Source: JAJPXC01 sp964517875 (GTDB lineage: Bacteria > Bacteroidota > Bacteroidia > Bacteroidales > Muribaculaceae). Taken from it: a stretch of 18,269 bases of DNA. Position numbers and translations under genes: made by a program. The notes below the pieces were generated by a model. The model saw only the letters and a list, made by a program, of their open reading frames with translations, had not been told where the DNA came from and made no database searches. The DNA lies in NCBI GenBank assembly GCA_964517875.1, contig CAZFEU010000047.1, positions 1 to 18,269 on the forward strand, written 5' to 3'. Positions 7,214 through 15,135 of this stretch are shown here, piece by piece; the stretch's first letter is position 1, and each line of letters begins with the position of its first letter.

Positions 7214-7981
7214 ATGGAAGCAGAAAGCCAAATAAATACTAAATACTATCTCTACATCGATGAGTGTGGAGATCAAAATCTGGAACACTATGACCCCAAC
7301 TTCCCAATATTTACTTTATGTGGGATTCTTGTTCCAGAAAGAAACCTGAACGCCCTAAATAGAGCATTTAATAATCTTAAGCTGAAAACATTTGGCAATA
7401 CGGAGATAGTTATACACTCTGTTAATTTACGCAAATGGAAAGATGATTTTAAGATACTTAGAGACACCGAGCTTCGTAAAACATTTTTAGAGGGTATAAC
7501 AGAAATACTTCAACAACACAATATCTACACAATTGTAAGCTGCACAATTTTAAAAGAGCAATTAAATAAGTTTTGTGTTCGTGGTGAAGAAAATGATGTT
7601 TACGGATTATCCTTAGCGTATCTTTTAGAGCGAAGTATTTTCTACGTGGATAATCAATCTGCACAAAATCCTCATATTGCAGTAATTGTTGAAGAAAGAG
7701 GAAGAAAAGAAAATAAAACACTTTTGAATTATTATAATGGCCTTAGGAACAATGGAACAAAATGGGTAAATGCAGAACGGATGCAGAAAAGAATTAGTAG
7801 ATTTACTTTTAAGGCTAAGAAGGCTAATATAATAGGACTACAAATAGCTGACTTGATAGCATACCCAATTACTACGCATTTGCTATATCCCGAAAGAAAA
7901 AATCCAGCATACGAAGCATTCAAACATAATATTTTCTCTGATAATGGGAGATTGTTAGGCCAAAAAGTGATACCACATTAA
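7214..7981 (+). CDS. DUF3800 domain protein
   Basis: A 255-residue protein of the DUF3800 family, usually described as RNase H-like. Visible family marks are YIDECGD (14-20, the DES/CGD motif close to the N-terminus), IHSVNLRK (His68), VIVEERGRKENK (158-168) and GLQIADLIAYP (208-218, the QxADLxA motif). The early YIDECGD fixes the start at or near this ATG. The biochemical role of the family is not settled; members often occur as cargo of mobile elements and near defence genes. The gene is strikingly AT-rich compared with the core genes and sits between two identical 31-base repeats, both signs of transfer. No partner protein gene is adjacent; a candidate small RNA follows within 70 bases. 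Confidence 0.88.
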   Translation: MEAESQINTKYYLYIDECGDQNLEHYDPNFPIFTLCGILVPERNLNALNRAFNNLKLKTFGNTEIVIHSVNLRKWKDDFKILRDTELRKTFLEGITEILQQHNIYTIVSCTILKEQLNKFCVRGEENDVYGLSLAYLLERSIFYVDNQSAQNPHIAVIVEERGRKENKTLLNYYNGLRNNGTKWVNAERMQKRISRFTFKAKKANIIGLQIADLIAYPITTHLLYPERKNPAYEAFKHNIFSDNGRLLGQKVIPH

Positions 7982-8010
7982 ACCATTTGAGCAAATTTAA
8001 CCTTTAATAA

Positions 8011-8042
8011 TTTGGAGAATAACGAAATTTTGCTTAAATTTG
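8011..8042 (+). promoter_or_regulatory. Strong Bacteroidetes-type promoter of a candidate small RNA
   Basis: TTTG (8011-8014), 20 bases, TAAATTTG (8035-8042). The same TTTG-N20-TAnnTTTG layout stands before the SRP RNA in this window. No protein gene follows before the terminator at 8126, so the expected product is a short RNA starting near 8049. Confidence 0.7.
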
Positions 8043-8048
8043 CGCTAT

Positions 8049-8152
8049 AAAATACGGGTAGTTTCCCCACAAAGAAACACTTCGCTTGCGAAAGCAACGA
8101 TTTTAAGGATCGGAATTTCCGGTTGAAAAGGGCAGTTTTACTGCCCTTTTTT
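8049..8152 (+). ncRNA. Candidate small non-coding RNA
   Basis: A ~104-base unit between a good promoter and a strong intrinsic terminator, with no credible open frame. Predicted small stems in order are GTTTC/GAAAC (8061-8078), TTCG-CTTG-CGAA (8081-8092), CGGAA-T-TTCCG (8111-8121) and the terminator stem. I do not recognise it as 6S, tmRNA or RNase P RNA. It lies just after the DUF3800 gene, inside the same pair of 31-base repeats, so it could be part of that cassette. It could also be only an attenuated leader, but the next gene starts almost 400 bases further on. The 5' end is inferred from the promoter. Confidence 0.55.
8126..8152 (+). terminator. Intrinsic terminator
   Basis: A perfect 10-bp stem, AAAAGGGCAG / CTGCCCTTTT, closes a TTTTA loop. 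The T-run at 8147-8152 is partly contained in the stem. It ends the candidate small RNA and any read-through from the DUF3800 gene. The A-run on the left side could make it work in both directions. Confidence 0.85.
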
Positions 8153-8183
8153 GTTAACCATACAAGAAGTCGTGAGTGTTGTG

Positions 8184-8214
8184 AGAGTTTACGCTGCGGT
8201 GCCGCGGCGCGGCT
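8184..8214 (+). repeat. 31-base direct repeat, right copy
   Basis: Identical to 7114-7144 and in the same orientation; the two copies start 1070 bases apart. The left flanks also look alike (GTTAGAG and GTGAGAG). Beyond the repeat, a CTTCCCTCTATATAAA stretch resembles CTTCCCCAGCTATATAAA at 646-663. Confidence 0.85.
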
Positions 8215-8242
8215 TCCCTCTATATAAAAACTCTACGTTGGA

Positions 8243-8428
8243 CGTGGCGTAGCCACGAAATAATTGTAGCCGTGGGTGAAACCCGCGGACTGTGATATCG
8301 TCCCAACAAAACGACCAAAGGTTGGTCTAACAATGTTGCTATTCGACCGATAAATCGGTCAATGACAACGTTATACCCTATTCCGTGGGCGCAACCCACG
8401 GCTACCATATTGTGTGGCTACGCCACCC
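8243..8428 (-). repeat. Compound palindromic repeat element, copy 2 (inverted)
   Basis: The reverse complement aligns with 457-646 over its full length, with the same order of hairpins. The stems CCGTGGG/CCCACGG, ACCGAT/ATCGGT and ACCAA/TTGGT are kept, while the loop of the first hairpin differs (TGCAA in copy 1, TTGCG here). One stem is extended by a G-C pair (GACCGAT/ATCGGTC). 8153-8541 holds no gene I can support. Confidence 0.8.
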
Positions 8429-8442
8429 ATATCCGGTGCCCT

Positions 8443-8467
8443 GCGATGCGGAGCTGACGCTACGCGG
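8443..8467 (+). repeat. 25-base module, copy 2
   Basis: A direct copy of 247-271 with two substitutions (bases 8456 and 8462). It sits 14 bases beyond the second compound palindrome. Confidence 0.7.
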
Positions 8468-8541
8468 CTCGTCGGACACCATGCTCGTCGGGACGTGAGC
8501 CGCGCGCACAATATTCAGGGCTGAAATTCGTTTAACTATAG

Positions 8542-11500
8542 ATGAAGTGCGCTCATAGACATAATTGGCTCGTTTACGCCCTGCTGGTCATGCTCGGGGT
8601 GTCGCTCGCAGGGTGTTCGCTAAAGAAGAATACCGCCTCAACGCGCCATTACACGGCGTTCATCACCAAGTACAACATATATTACAACGGCGACACCCAC
8701 TTCAAGGAGACGCTTCACGACATGGAGCGAGCCTATGAGGACGACTATACCCGCACGCTGTTCATGCACCCCGTGGAGAGCAAAAACGACCCCAAAGCGC
8801 CCCAACCAACCGGCAACTTCGACCGCTCGATCGAGAAAGCGCAAAAAGCTATCCAACTGCGCTCCATCAAGAAAAAACCGGCCAAAAAGCAAGGAAAAAA
8901 CAACGACCCCGACTATAAGGCTTGGATGAAGCGCGACGAGTACAACCCATTCCTACACAACGCATGGATGATGATGGGGCGCAGCCAATATTACAACGGC
9001 GACTTCCTGGGAGCGGCCTCCACATTCTTCTACGTTGCCAAGCACTTCACATGGCTCCCCAACACTGTCACCGAGGCCAAGCTGTGGCAAGCGCGCTCCT
9101 ATCTGTCGATGCAGTGGCTGTATGAGGGTGAAATGATCGTGGCCAAAATCAAGCCCGAAGAACTCACCAACAACACGCTCAAATCGCTTTACAATTACGA
9201 CTACGCCGACTACTACGTGCAGCGCGAAGAGTGGGAGCAAGCGGTGCCATACCTCAAGGAGGCGATACGATATGCCAGCGGAGCGCAGAAGACGCGCCTT
9301 AACTTCCTGTTAGGACAGGTTTACTCTCGCCTGGGCAATAAAGCGCTGGCTTACCAGGCATTTAAAAAGGCCGGAAGCTCATCGTCGGCCACATACCGCA
9401 CTAAATTCAACGCCCGCATCAAGCAGAGCGAGGTTTACTCGGGCTCCAATATCGAGCCTGAGGTAAAAGCCTTGAAGCGCATGACCCGCTACGACCGCAA
9501 CGCCGACTATCTCGACCAGATATATTATGCCATCGGCAATCTATACCTGAGCCGTGCCGACACCGTGCCCGCCATCGAGAACTACAAGCTTGCCGCCGAG
9601 AAGTCAAAGCGCAACGGCATTGACAAAGCCATAAGCCAAATCACTCTCGGCCAGCTTTACTACGCTCGCCATGAGTATGATCTGGCGCAGCCATGCTTTG
9701 CCGAGGCAGTGCCGCTGCTTCCCGAATCCTATCCCGACTACCAGCTGCTCAAACGCCGCTCCGACGTGCTCGACGAGCTGGCAGTATACTCCCAGAACGT
9801 GCAGCTCCAGGACTCGCTGCTGCGCCTGTCAGAGATGAGCAAGGAGGAGCAGCTGAAAGTGGTGAATAAAATAATCGACGACCTTAAAAAGAAGGAAAAA
9901 GAGGAGGCCGAAGCTGCCGCCCGCGAGGAGTATCTGGCTCAACAAGCCGCCAACGGCGCAAATGCCAATAACTCGGCCAACGCTCCCACATCATTCCAAC
10001 TCAACACCGACGACTCCTGGTACTTCTACAACACAACATCGAAAAACTCCGGTAAAACGGAATTCCAGAAACGCTGGGGCTCACGAAAACTTGAGGACAA
10101 CTGGCGCCGCCGCAACAAAGCTTCATTCTCAATGAGCGACTTCGGCGACGACACCGACGACGAGGATGAGGAGGATGCTGACTCCGACTCACCAGGAGAG
10201 GACTCCGACTCGACTGAATCACCGGCCGACAAGGAGGCCGCAAAGCGAGCCGACGACCCCCACTACCCCGAATATTACCTCAAGCAGATACCTGCCACCC
10301 CGCAGGAGCGCCAAACCTGCAACGACATAATCCAGGAAGGGCTATACAACATGGGCGTAATCCTTAAAGACAAGCTTGAGGACTATCCTGCGGCACTCAG
10401 TGAGTTTGGGAGGCTGCTTACCCGATACCCCGACAATGTGTATCGTCTCGACACTTATTATAACATATATCTTATATATATGCGCGAGGGCAAAACCGCC
10501 GAAGCCGAGCTTTACCGTAAGCTCATACTCGACGACTTCCCCGAGTCGAAATATGGTGTGGCGATGCAAGACCCGCAATATCTCGACAACCTCAAAGCCA
10601 TGCCCGCAATCCAGGAGGAGCTATACAAGCAGGCCTACCAGGCTTATCTCGACAACGACAACTCACTTGTACATTCAATTTACGACGAGATGCGCCGCCG
10701 TTATCCCATGAGCAAGATCATGCCTAAATTCATGTTCATCGAGGCGCTTACCTACGTCACCCAAAACGAGCCCGAGAAGTTCCAGGCCACCCTCAAGGAG
10801 ATGCTCGAGCTTTACCCCGAAACCGATATAACACCAGTGGCAAGCTCCTACCTCAAGCAGCTCAACCAGGGGCGTAAGCTGCATAGCGGCCCGGTCAACA
10901 CTCGCGGCATGCTGTGGGATATACGTCTGGGCAACGACTCTACCTCGGCAGGTGCCTCCGACCAGCCTGTCAATTTCGAGCTTAATCCCGACGGCCAGCA
11001 GCTGCTGGTGCTCACGTTCCCCACCGACTCCGTGTCGGCCAACCAGCTCCTATACGACATCGCACGCCACAACTTCACTACATTCGTGGTGCGCGATTTT
11101 GAGCTCGAGCAAATGAACTTTGGCCGCCTTGGAATGCTTATAATAAAAGGATTCGCCAACCAACGCGAGCTCGATCATTACCGCAACACCATGTCACAGG
11201 ACGTCGAATTGCAGATACCCCCTCAGGTGCGACCGATAATGATCAGCGCCAAGAACTTTGAAACCCTAATCCGCGAGGGTCGCAGCCTTGACGACTACTT
11301 CCGCTTCCTCGACGAGAACAATTACCGTCAGGCTCAGGAGGACGTACTTCCCCCCGAGGTGTTCGGCCCCGCCGAGACTCTAAAAGAGCGCGAGGAGGAG
11401 ACATCTCAGCAGCAAGCCCGTGAGGCCACAACCCCAACACAAGCGCCCGAGCCCGAAACACTTGCAGCGCCCGAGCCCGAACCTGAGCCTACGACTCAAA

Positions 11501-11664
11501 CGCCTGACGAAGAGCCTGCCGTGAAGCCCGGAGAGAAGCCTGCCGTGAAGCCCGGAGAGAAGCCTGCCGTGAAGCCCGAGGTGAAGCCCACTACTCCAGC
11601 CGCACCACTTCCTCAGTATCCCGAAGGCTCGGAGGGCGACGACCCGCTGTTCGATGAACCCTGA
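8542..11664 (+). CDS. porW: PorW/SprE-family TPR lipoprotein
   Basis: A 1040-residue lipoprotein. The signal peptide ends in the lipobox LAGC (Cys25). The residues after the Cys (SLKKN) lack the acidic surface-export signal, so the periplasmic face of the outer membrane is likely. The early segment YNIYYNGDTHFKETL and the later DFLGAASTFFYVAKHF match the PorW/SprE proteins of type IX secretion and gliding. TPR-like helices follow through about residue 440. A very acidic linker (about 532-560) precedes a second TPR block with LEDYPAALSEFGRLLTRYPDN. The C-terminus (about 946-1040) is a low-complexity Pro/Glu/Lys tail with tandem repeats. In model species PorW/SprE is needed for T9SS output. The start fits the signal peptide. 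The gene lies directly before porX, 68 bases apart. The family is clear; orthology is likely. Confidence 0.85.
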   Translation: MKCAHRHNWLVYALLVMLGVSLAGCSLKKNTASTRHYTAFITKYNIYYNGDTHFKETLHDMERAYEDDYTRTLFMHPVESKNDPKAPQPTGNFDRSIEKAQKAIQLRSIKKKPAKKQGKNNDPDYKAWMKRDEYNPFLHNAWMMMGRSQYYNGDFLGAASTFFYVAKHFTWLPNTVTEAKLWQARSYLSMQWLYEGEMIVAKIKPEELTNNTLKSLYNYDYADYYVQREEWEQAVPYLKEAIRYASGAQKTRLNFLLGQVYSRLGNKALAYQAFKKAGSSSSATYRTKFNARIKQSEVYSGSNIEPEVKALKRMTRYDRNADYLDQIYYAIGNLYLSRADTVPAIENYKLAAEKSKRNGIDKAISQITLGQLYYARHEYDLAQPCFAEAVPLLPESYPDYQLLKRRSDVLDELAVYSQNVQLQDSLLRLSEMSKEEQLKVVNKIIDDLKKKEKEEAEAAAREEYLAQQAANGANANNSANAPTSFQLNTDDSWYFYNTTSKNSGKTEFQKRWGSRKLEDNWRRRNKASFSMSDFGDDTDDEDEEDADSDSPGEDSDSTESPADKEAAKRADDPHYPEYYLKQIPATPQERQTCNDIIQEGLYNMGVILKDKLEDYPAALSEFGRLLTRYPDNVYRLDTYYNIYLIYMREGKTAEAELYRKLILDDFPESKYGVAMQDPQYLDNLKAMPAIQEELYKQAYQAYLDNDNSLVHSIYDEMRRRYPMSKIMPKFMFIEALTYVTQNEPEKFQATLKEMLELYPETDITPVASSYLKQLNQGRKLHSGPVNTRGMLWDIRLGNDSTSAGASDQPVNFELNPDGQQLLVLTFPTDSVSANQLLYDIARHNFTTFVVRDFELEQMNFGRLGMLIIKGFANQRELDHYRNTMSQDVELQIPPQVRPIMISAKNFETLIREGRSLDDYFRFLDENNYRQAQEDVLPPEVFGPAETLKEREEETSQQQAREATTPTQAPEPETLAAPEPEPEPTTQTPDEEPAVKPGEKPAVKPGEKPAVKPEVKPTTPAAPLPQYPEGSEGDDPLFDEP
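11514..11585 (+). repeat. Three tandem 24-base repeats in the porW tail
   Basis: The units start at 11514, 11538 and 11562 and encode PAVKPGEK-type octapeptides. The first two are identical and the third is changed at its end. The 24-base length keeps the frame, so copy number could vary without disrupting the gene. Confidence 0.85.
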
Positions 11665-11732
11665 CAAGAAGCACACGATAGCCGCAGTTGGCACTCAACC
11701 CTATATAATCGACACATAACCAACAATATACT

Positions 11733-13286
11733 ATGAGCGCTCCTCACATATTATGGGCCGACGACGAGATAGACTTGCTGAAGCCTCACATCCTTTTCCT
11801 CAAGGGTAAAGGATACGATGTTACAACTGTCAACAATGGCCGCGACGCCCTTGAACTGGTCGAAAACAACCACTTCGACCTCATAATCCTTGATGAAAAT
11901 ATGCCCGGCCTCACAGGACTCGAAACCCTGAGCCGCATTAAGCAGATAGCGTCGCTCACCCCCGTAATAATGATTACGAAAAGTGAGGAGGAGAACATCA
12001 TGGACCAGGCCGTGGGCAACAAAATAGCCGACTACCTCATCAAGCCCGTGAAGCCCAACCAGATACTGCTTTCAATCAAGAAAAACCTGCATAGCGATCA
12101 ACTCGTGTCGGAGCAAGCCACAAGCGACTACCGCCAGGAGTTTGCCAAAATCACTTCGCTAATCAACGACTCATATAATATCGACGACTGGCGCGAGCTA
12201 TACAAGAAGCTGGTGTTCTGGGAGATGGAGCTCGCATCAACCGAAACCAACATGGACGAAATGCTATCGATGCAGAAGGATGAGGCCAACCAGGCTTTCT
12301 ACAAGTTTATCAAGCGCACCTACTATGATTGGGTCACAGCCCAATCGCCCGCCGATCGCCCCGAAATGAGTGTCGACATATTCCGCAACCGCGTGTTCCC
12401 GCTGCTCGACAAGGGGGAGAAGGTGTTCTTCATCCTCATTGACAACTTCCGCCTTGATCAGTGGCTCACAGTCAAGCCGCTGCTGAGCGACATCTTCACA
12501 ATGGACGAGCAGATCTACTGCACCATACTCCCCACAGCCACACAGTATGCCCGCAACGCGATCTTCGCCGGGCTGATGCCGTTGCAGATTGCGCAAATGT
12601 TTCCCGATCTATGGGTCGACGAAGATGAAGAGGAAGGGAAAAACCTCAACGAGTCGCCCCTGATTGCCACACAGTTTGAACGCTACCGCCGCAAATGCCG
12701 GTTTTCATACAATAAAATCAACGACTCGATAGGGGCACAGAAGCTACTCAAAGATTTCAGCAATCTGGAAGTCAACGATTTGAACGTGATAGTGCTGAAT
12801 TTCATCGACATGATGTCGCACGCCCGCACCGAGTCGAAGATGATACGCGAACTCGCTTCGTCAGATGCCGCCTACCGCTCACTCACCGAGTCGTGGTTTC
12901 GCCACTCGTCGGTAATCGATCTGTTCAAGCGCATCAGCGAAAAAGGGTACAAGATAGTGCTTACCACCGACCACGGCACTATCCGCGTAGAAAACCCCAT
13001 AAAAGTGGTGGGCGACAAAAATACAAACACCAATCTGCGCTACAAGCTTGGCAAGAATCTCAACTACAACTCCCGCCAGGTGTACGAAATCAAGCAGCCC
13101 GAGCGGTTTGGACTCCCCTCGCCCGATGTATCCACAACATATATCGTAGCCGGCGGACGCGATTTCTTCGCCTACCCCAACAATTACAACCACTATGTGC
13201 AATACTACACCGGCACATTCCAGCACGGCGGCATATCGATGGAGGAGATGCTCGTGCCACTCATTACACTCACTCCCCGACAATAA
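11733..13286 (+). CDS. porX: T9SS response regulator PorX (receiver plus PglZ)
   Basis: At 517 residues it matches PorX in length. The receiver domain (about 1-120) has the acidic pair DDE (10-12), the phospho-acceptor Asp54 in LIILDENMP, Thr82 and Lys104 in LIKPVKP. A helical linker leads to a PglZ domain of the alkaline-phosphatase superfamily. Its probable metal ligands are Asp237 (ILIDNFRLDQW), the Thr of LPTATQYAR (268-270), Asp359 and His363 (IDMMSHAR), Asp413-His414 (TTDHGT) and His498 (FQHGG). In Porphyromonas and Flavobacterium PorX controls type IX secretion together with the kinase PorY and a sigma factor. Neither partner is in the window. In many Bacteroidetes porX is a neighbour of tsaE; here tsaE lies 4.3 kb away on the other strand, with birA and the protease cassette between. 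Confidence 0.95.
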   Translation: MSAPHILWADDEIDLLKPHILFLKGKGYDVTTVNNGRDALELVENNHFDLIILDENMPGLTGLETLSRIKQIASLTPVIMITKSEEENIMDQAVGNKIADYLIKPVKPNQILLSIKKNLHSDQLVSEQATSDYRQEFAKITSLINDSYNIDDWRELYKKLVFWEMELASTETNMDEMLSMQKDEANQAFYKFIKRTYYDWVTAQSPADRPEMSVDIFRNRVFPLLDKGEKVFFILIDNFRLDQWLTVKPLLSDIFTMDEQIYCTILPTATQYARNAIFAGLMPLQIAQMFPDLWVDEDEEEGKNLNESPLIATQFERYRRKCRFSYNKINDSIGAQKLLKDFSNLEVNDLNVIVLNFIDMMSHARTESKMIRELASSDAAYRSLTESWFRHSSVIDLFKRISEKGYKIVLTTDHGTIRVENPIKVVGDKNTNTNLRYKLGKNLNYNSRQVYEIKQPERFGLPSPDVSTTYIVAGGRDFFAYPNNYNHYVQYYTGTFQHGGISMEEMLVPLITLTPRQ

Positions 13287-13353
13287 AAGTGTTGTAAATT
13301 GTGAAACCTTATTTAAAATTGTAATACTCGAACATTTACCCCCAATAATCCCT

Positions 13354-13361
13354 TAAATTTG
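13354..13361 (+). promoter_or_regulatory. Possible -7 element before the DUF456 gene
   Basis: TAAATTTG, 22 bases before the ATG at 13384, fits TAnnTTTG. The 97-base gap after porX is AT-rich, unlike the genes around it. No clear -33 TTTG is found, so the two downstream genes may also be read from upstream. Confidence 0.45.
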
Positions 13362-13383
13362 TAAGGACTAAAATTTCAAGAAT

Positions 13384-13875
13384 ATGGCCACACTCTATAT
13401 CATATTAGGCTCGCTGCTTATGTGCGGCGCAATAACGATGGTATTCCGTCCACTGTTTCCGGGATCGCTGTTAGCCTACGCCGGGTTGTGGGCCTTTCAT
13501 TTGAGCGGTTATTTTCCGGTGACGATGCGCGAGCTCCTGTTTTGGGGTGTCGCCACTGTGCTGGTGATATGTGCCGACCGCCTGCTACCCCGCGACAGCT
13601 CCACCTCTACCTCCGGCCGAGGATATGTTGGGGTGGGCACGCTTGCCGGAATGATTGTGGGTATGCTCATGGCTTCGGCCGGCATCATTCTTGGTGCCGT
13701 GATCGGCGCATTTCTCGGAGCCATGGCCTATAGCCGCACACCGCAAGGGCGCAGCCTCGAATTTCCATCCACATTATTTGTGCGCTTTCTCTGCTCCCGC
13801 GGGCTCCCGGCTGTAATCACATTCAGCCAGATAGGCCTTATTCTTTATTACTCCTTAAATCAAGCCGGACTATAA
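13384..13875 (+). CDS. DUF456 family membrane protein
   Basis: A 163-residue, very hydrophobic protein. Apparent membrane segments lie at about 3-20, 28-45, 50-64, 82-116 and 138-156. The glycine-rich central part (VGVGTLAGMIVGMLMASAG, then GAVIGAFLGAM) and the early FPGSLLAYAGLW fit DUF456. The family's function is unknown to me. It is broadly conserved in Bacteroidetes, so a housekeeping membrane role is likely. Its stop TAA shares one base with the ATG of the next gene (TAATG), implying a coupled pair with the DUF4919 gene. Confidence 0.8.
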   Translation: MATLYIILGSLLMCGAITMVFRPLFPGSLLAYAGLWAFHLSGYFPVTMRELLFWGVATVLVICADRLLPRDSSTSTSGRGYVGVGTLAGMIVGMLMASAGIILGAVIGAFLGAMAYSRTPQGRSLEFPSTLFVRFLCSRGLPAVITFSQIGLILYYSLNQAGL

Positions 13876-14591
13876 TGAAACACATCCTTTACCTCGCAGC
13901 TCTGATATTCACGTCGCTCTTAATGGCCAACGCTGCCCCTCGCCAGGGTAAATTCGTGGTCGAAAAGCCCGACATGGATCAGATTAAGCGTGAGGTAACC
14001 GACTCGACTTCAAAGTACTACTATCCACGATTGATGGAGCAGTACGAGAAGAACGAAACCATAATGACACTCAACGATTTCCGTTACTTATATCTGGGGC
14101 AGATGTTTCAGGAAGACTTCAACCCCTACCGCGAGTCTACCCACACCAGGCATATCGAGCGTCTTTATTACCAGGACAAGCACAACCGTGCCGAGCTCGA
14201 CACCATCATCAAGTACGCCGAGCTGTCGCTAAAGGACAATCCCTTTGACCTGCGCCAGCTCAACTTCCTCACCTATGCCTACCGCAAGCGCGGCAAGGTG
14301 AACATGGCCAATATCTGGCAATTTCGCATGAACCACCTGCTCGAGGCCATACTGTCGACCGGCACCGGGCTCGACCCCGACAATGCATGGTATGTCATAA
14401 ATCCTGAGCATGAATACATTGTGATCAATTTCCTCGGACGCGAAGCCGACTCACAAGAGTTCACCCAGCCCTATTACGACCATATCACGCTAAAACCCAT
14501 CCCGGGCAACAGCGACGCCACCAAGGGATATTATTTCAACATCAGGAATCTTCTTGAGGAGTACTACCGCAAGCACCCAGAGCAGCTATAA
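13875..14591 (+). CDS. DUF4919 family secreted protein
   Basis: A 238-residue protein with a signal peptide (MKHILYLAALIFTSLLMANA), so periplasmic or outer-membrane associated. The body is mostly helical, with MTLNDFRYLYLGQMFQEDFNPY, a TPR-like helix pair LKDNPFDLRQLNFLTYAYRKRGK, and GTGLDPDNAWYVINPEHEYIVINFLG near the end. This fits DUF4919, found mainly in Bacteroidetes and without an assigned role that I know of. It is coupled to the DUF456 gene by TAATG overlap. It converges on the birA 3' fragment with only a few bases between stops, which was probably its original position relative to the native birA end. Confidence 0.78.
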   Translation: MKHILYLAALIFTSLLMANAAPRQGKFVVEKPDMDQIKREVTDSTSKYYYPRLMEQYEKNETIMTLNDFRYLYLGQMFQEDFNPYRESTHTRHIERLYYQDKHNRAELDTIIKYAELSLKDNPFDLRQLNFLTYAYRKRGKVNMANIWQFRMNHLLEAILSTGTGLDPDNAWYVINPEHEYIVINFLGREADSQEFTQPYYDHITLKPIPGNSDATKGYYFNIRNLLEEYYRKHPEQL

Positions 14592-14596
14592 ATCTC

Positions 14597-14954
14597 TCAC
14601 AACACAGCCTGCACCTCCTTGAACGCAAACCATTCAGGCTCGCCAGCGGCTGGCTGCAACAGCAGCATACCGCTTTGCGCCACGTCGGCTATGCATGCCT
14701 CGAATGTCGTCCCACCGGGGGTGGAGTAAGTGTGATAGCCATCGCGGCGCCATAAATGCTGCTTATACTCTGCGTGAATCTCAGCCATTGGGCGCTCCAA
14801 ATTCTCCAGAATCTCGTAGGCTATGCTTCGGATAAGCTGCTCCACATCATACGTGCGCCCCGTGAGCTGGAATAGCGACACCGGGTTGGGAGCATCCGAC
14901 TCAAACACCCGCTGATTCACATTCAGCCCAATTCCCGCTATCGACGTCTCTATC
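14597..14954 (-). pseudogene. Truncated 3' copy of birA
   Basis: It encodes only the last ~119 residues of biotin ligase, from IETSIAGIGLNVNQ to the end. It lacks the biotin-binding GRGxRG loop and the KWPND motif, so it cannot be a ligase. From 14613 to 14954 it is the same as 16886-17227 apart from two bases (14645 and 14661). Its last residues are VQAVL, while the intact birA ends VCAII. An upstream in-frame ATG at 15022 would add 23 unrelated residues, but this looks accidental. It is probably the original 3' end of birA, left behind when the protease cassette went in. Confidence 0.9.
14613..14954 (-). repeat. 342-base direct repeat, left copy (birA 3' end)
   Basis: It aligns without gaps to 16886-17227 at a constant offset of 2273 bases, with two mismatches found by eye, both in the 3'-most ~50 bases of the gene. 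The repeat brackets a unique 1931-base segment, 14955-16885. Confidence 0.95.
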
Positions 14955-15062
14955 AAATTATAGTATTTCACTATCTTGATCCTTTTGAAAAGTACATTCA
15001 TTAGTCTCCCATACAATTGCAAATAAGTATTAATTTAAAATATATTAAAATTATGTAATTAA

Positions 15063-15093
15063 TTTGAGATATGTGTATTTAGGGATATATTTG
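15063..15093 (+). promoter_or_regulatory. Promoter of the C10 protease gene
   Basis: TTTG (15063-15066), 19 bases, TATATTTG (15086-15093), a full Bacteroidetes-type promoter. It sits in a very AT-rich stretch (about 15020-15135) between the birA fragment and the protease. The start of transcription should be near 15100, leaving an AT-rich leader of about 35 bases. The cassette therefore brings its own promoter. Confidence 0.75.
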
Positions 15094-15135
15094 CATGTTA
15101 ATATAACATAATTTAATATTAATTCGCTATATTAT

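Noticed and set aside
7114..8214. Insertion sequence with target duplications
   Set aside because: 31 bases is too long for an ordinary target duplication, and there is no transposase or terminal inverted repeat inside.
14597..15022. Functional second biotin ligase or accessory protein from the left birA copy
   Set aside because: It lacks the biotin-binding loop and KWPND motif. The extra N-terminal residues come from AT-rich cassette DNA, and there is no promoter evidence.
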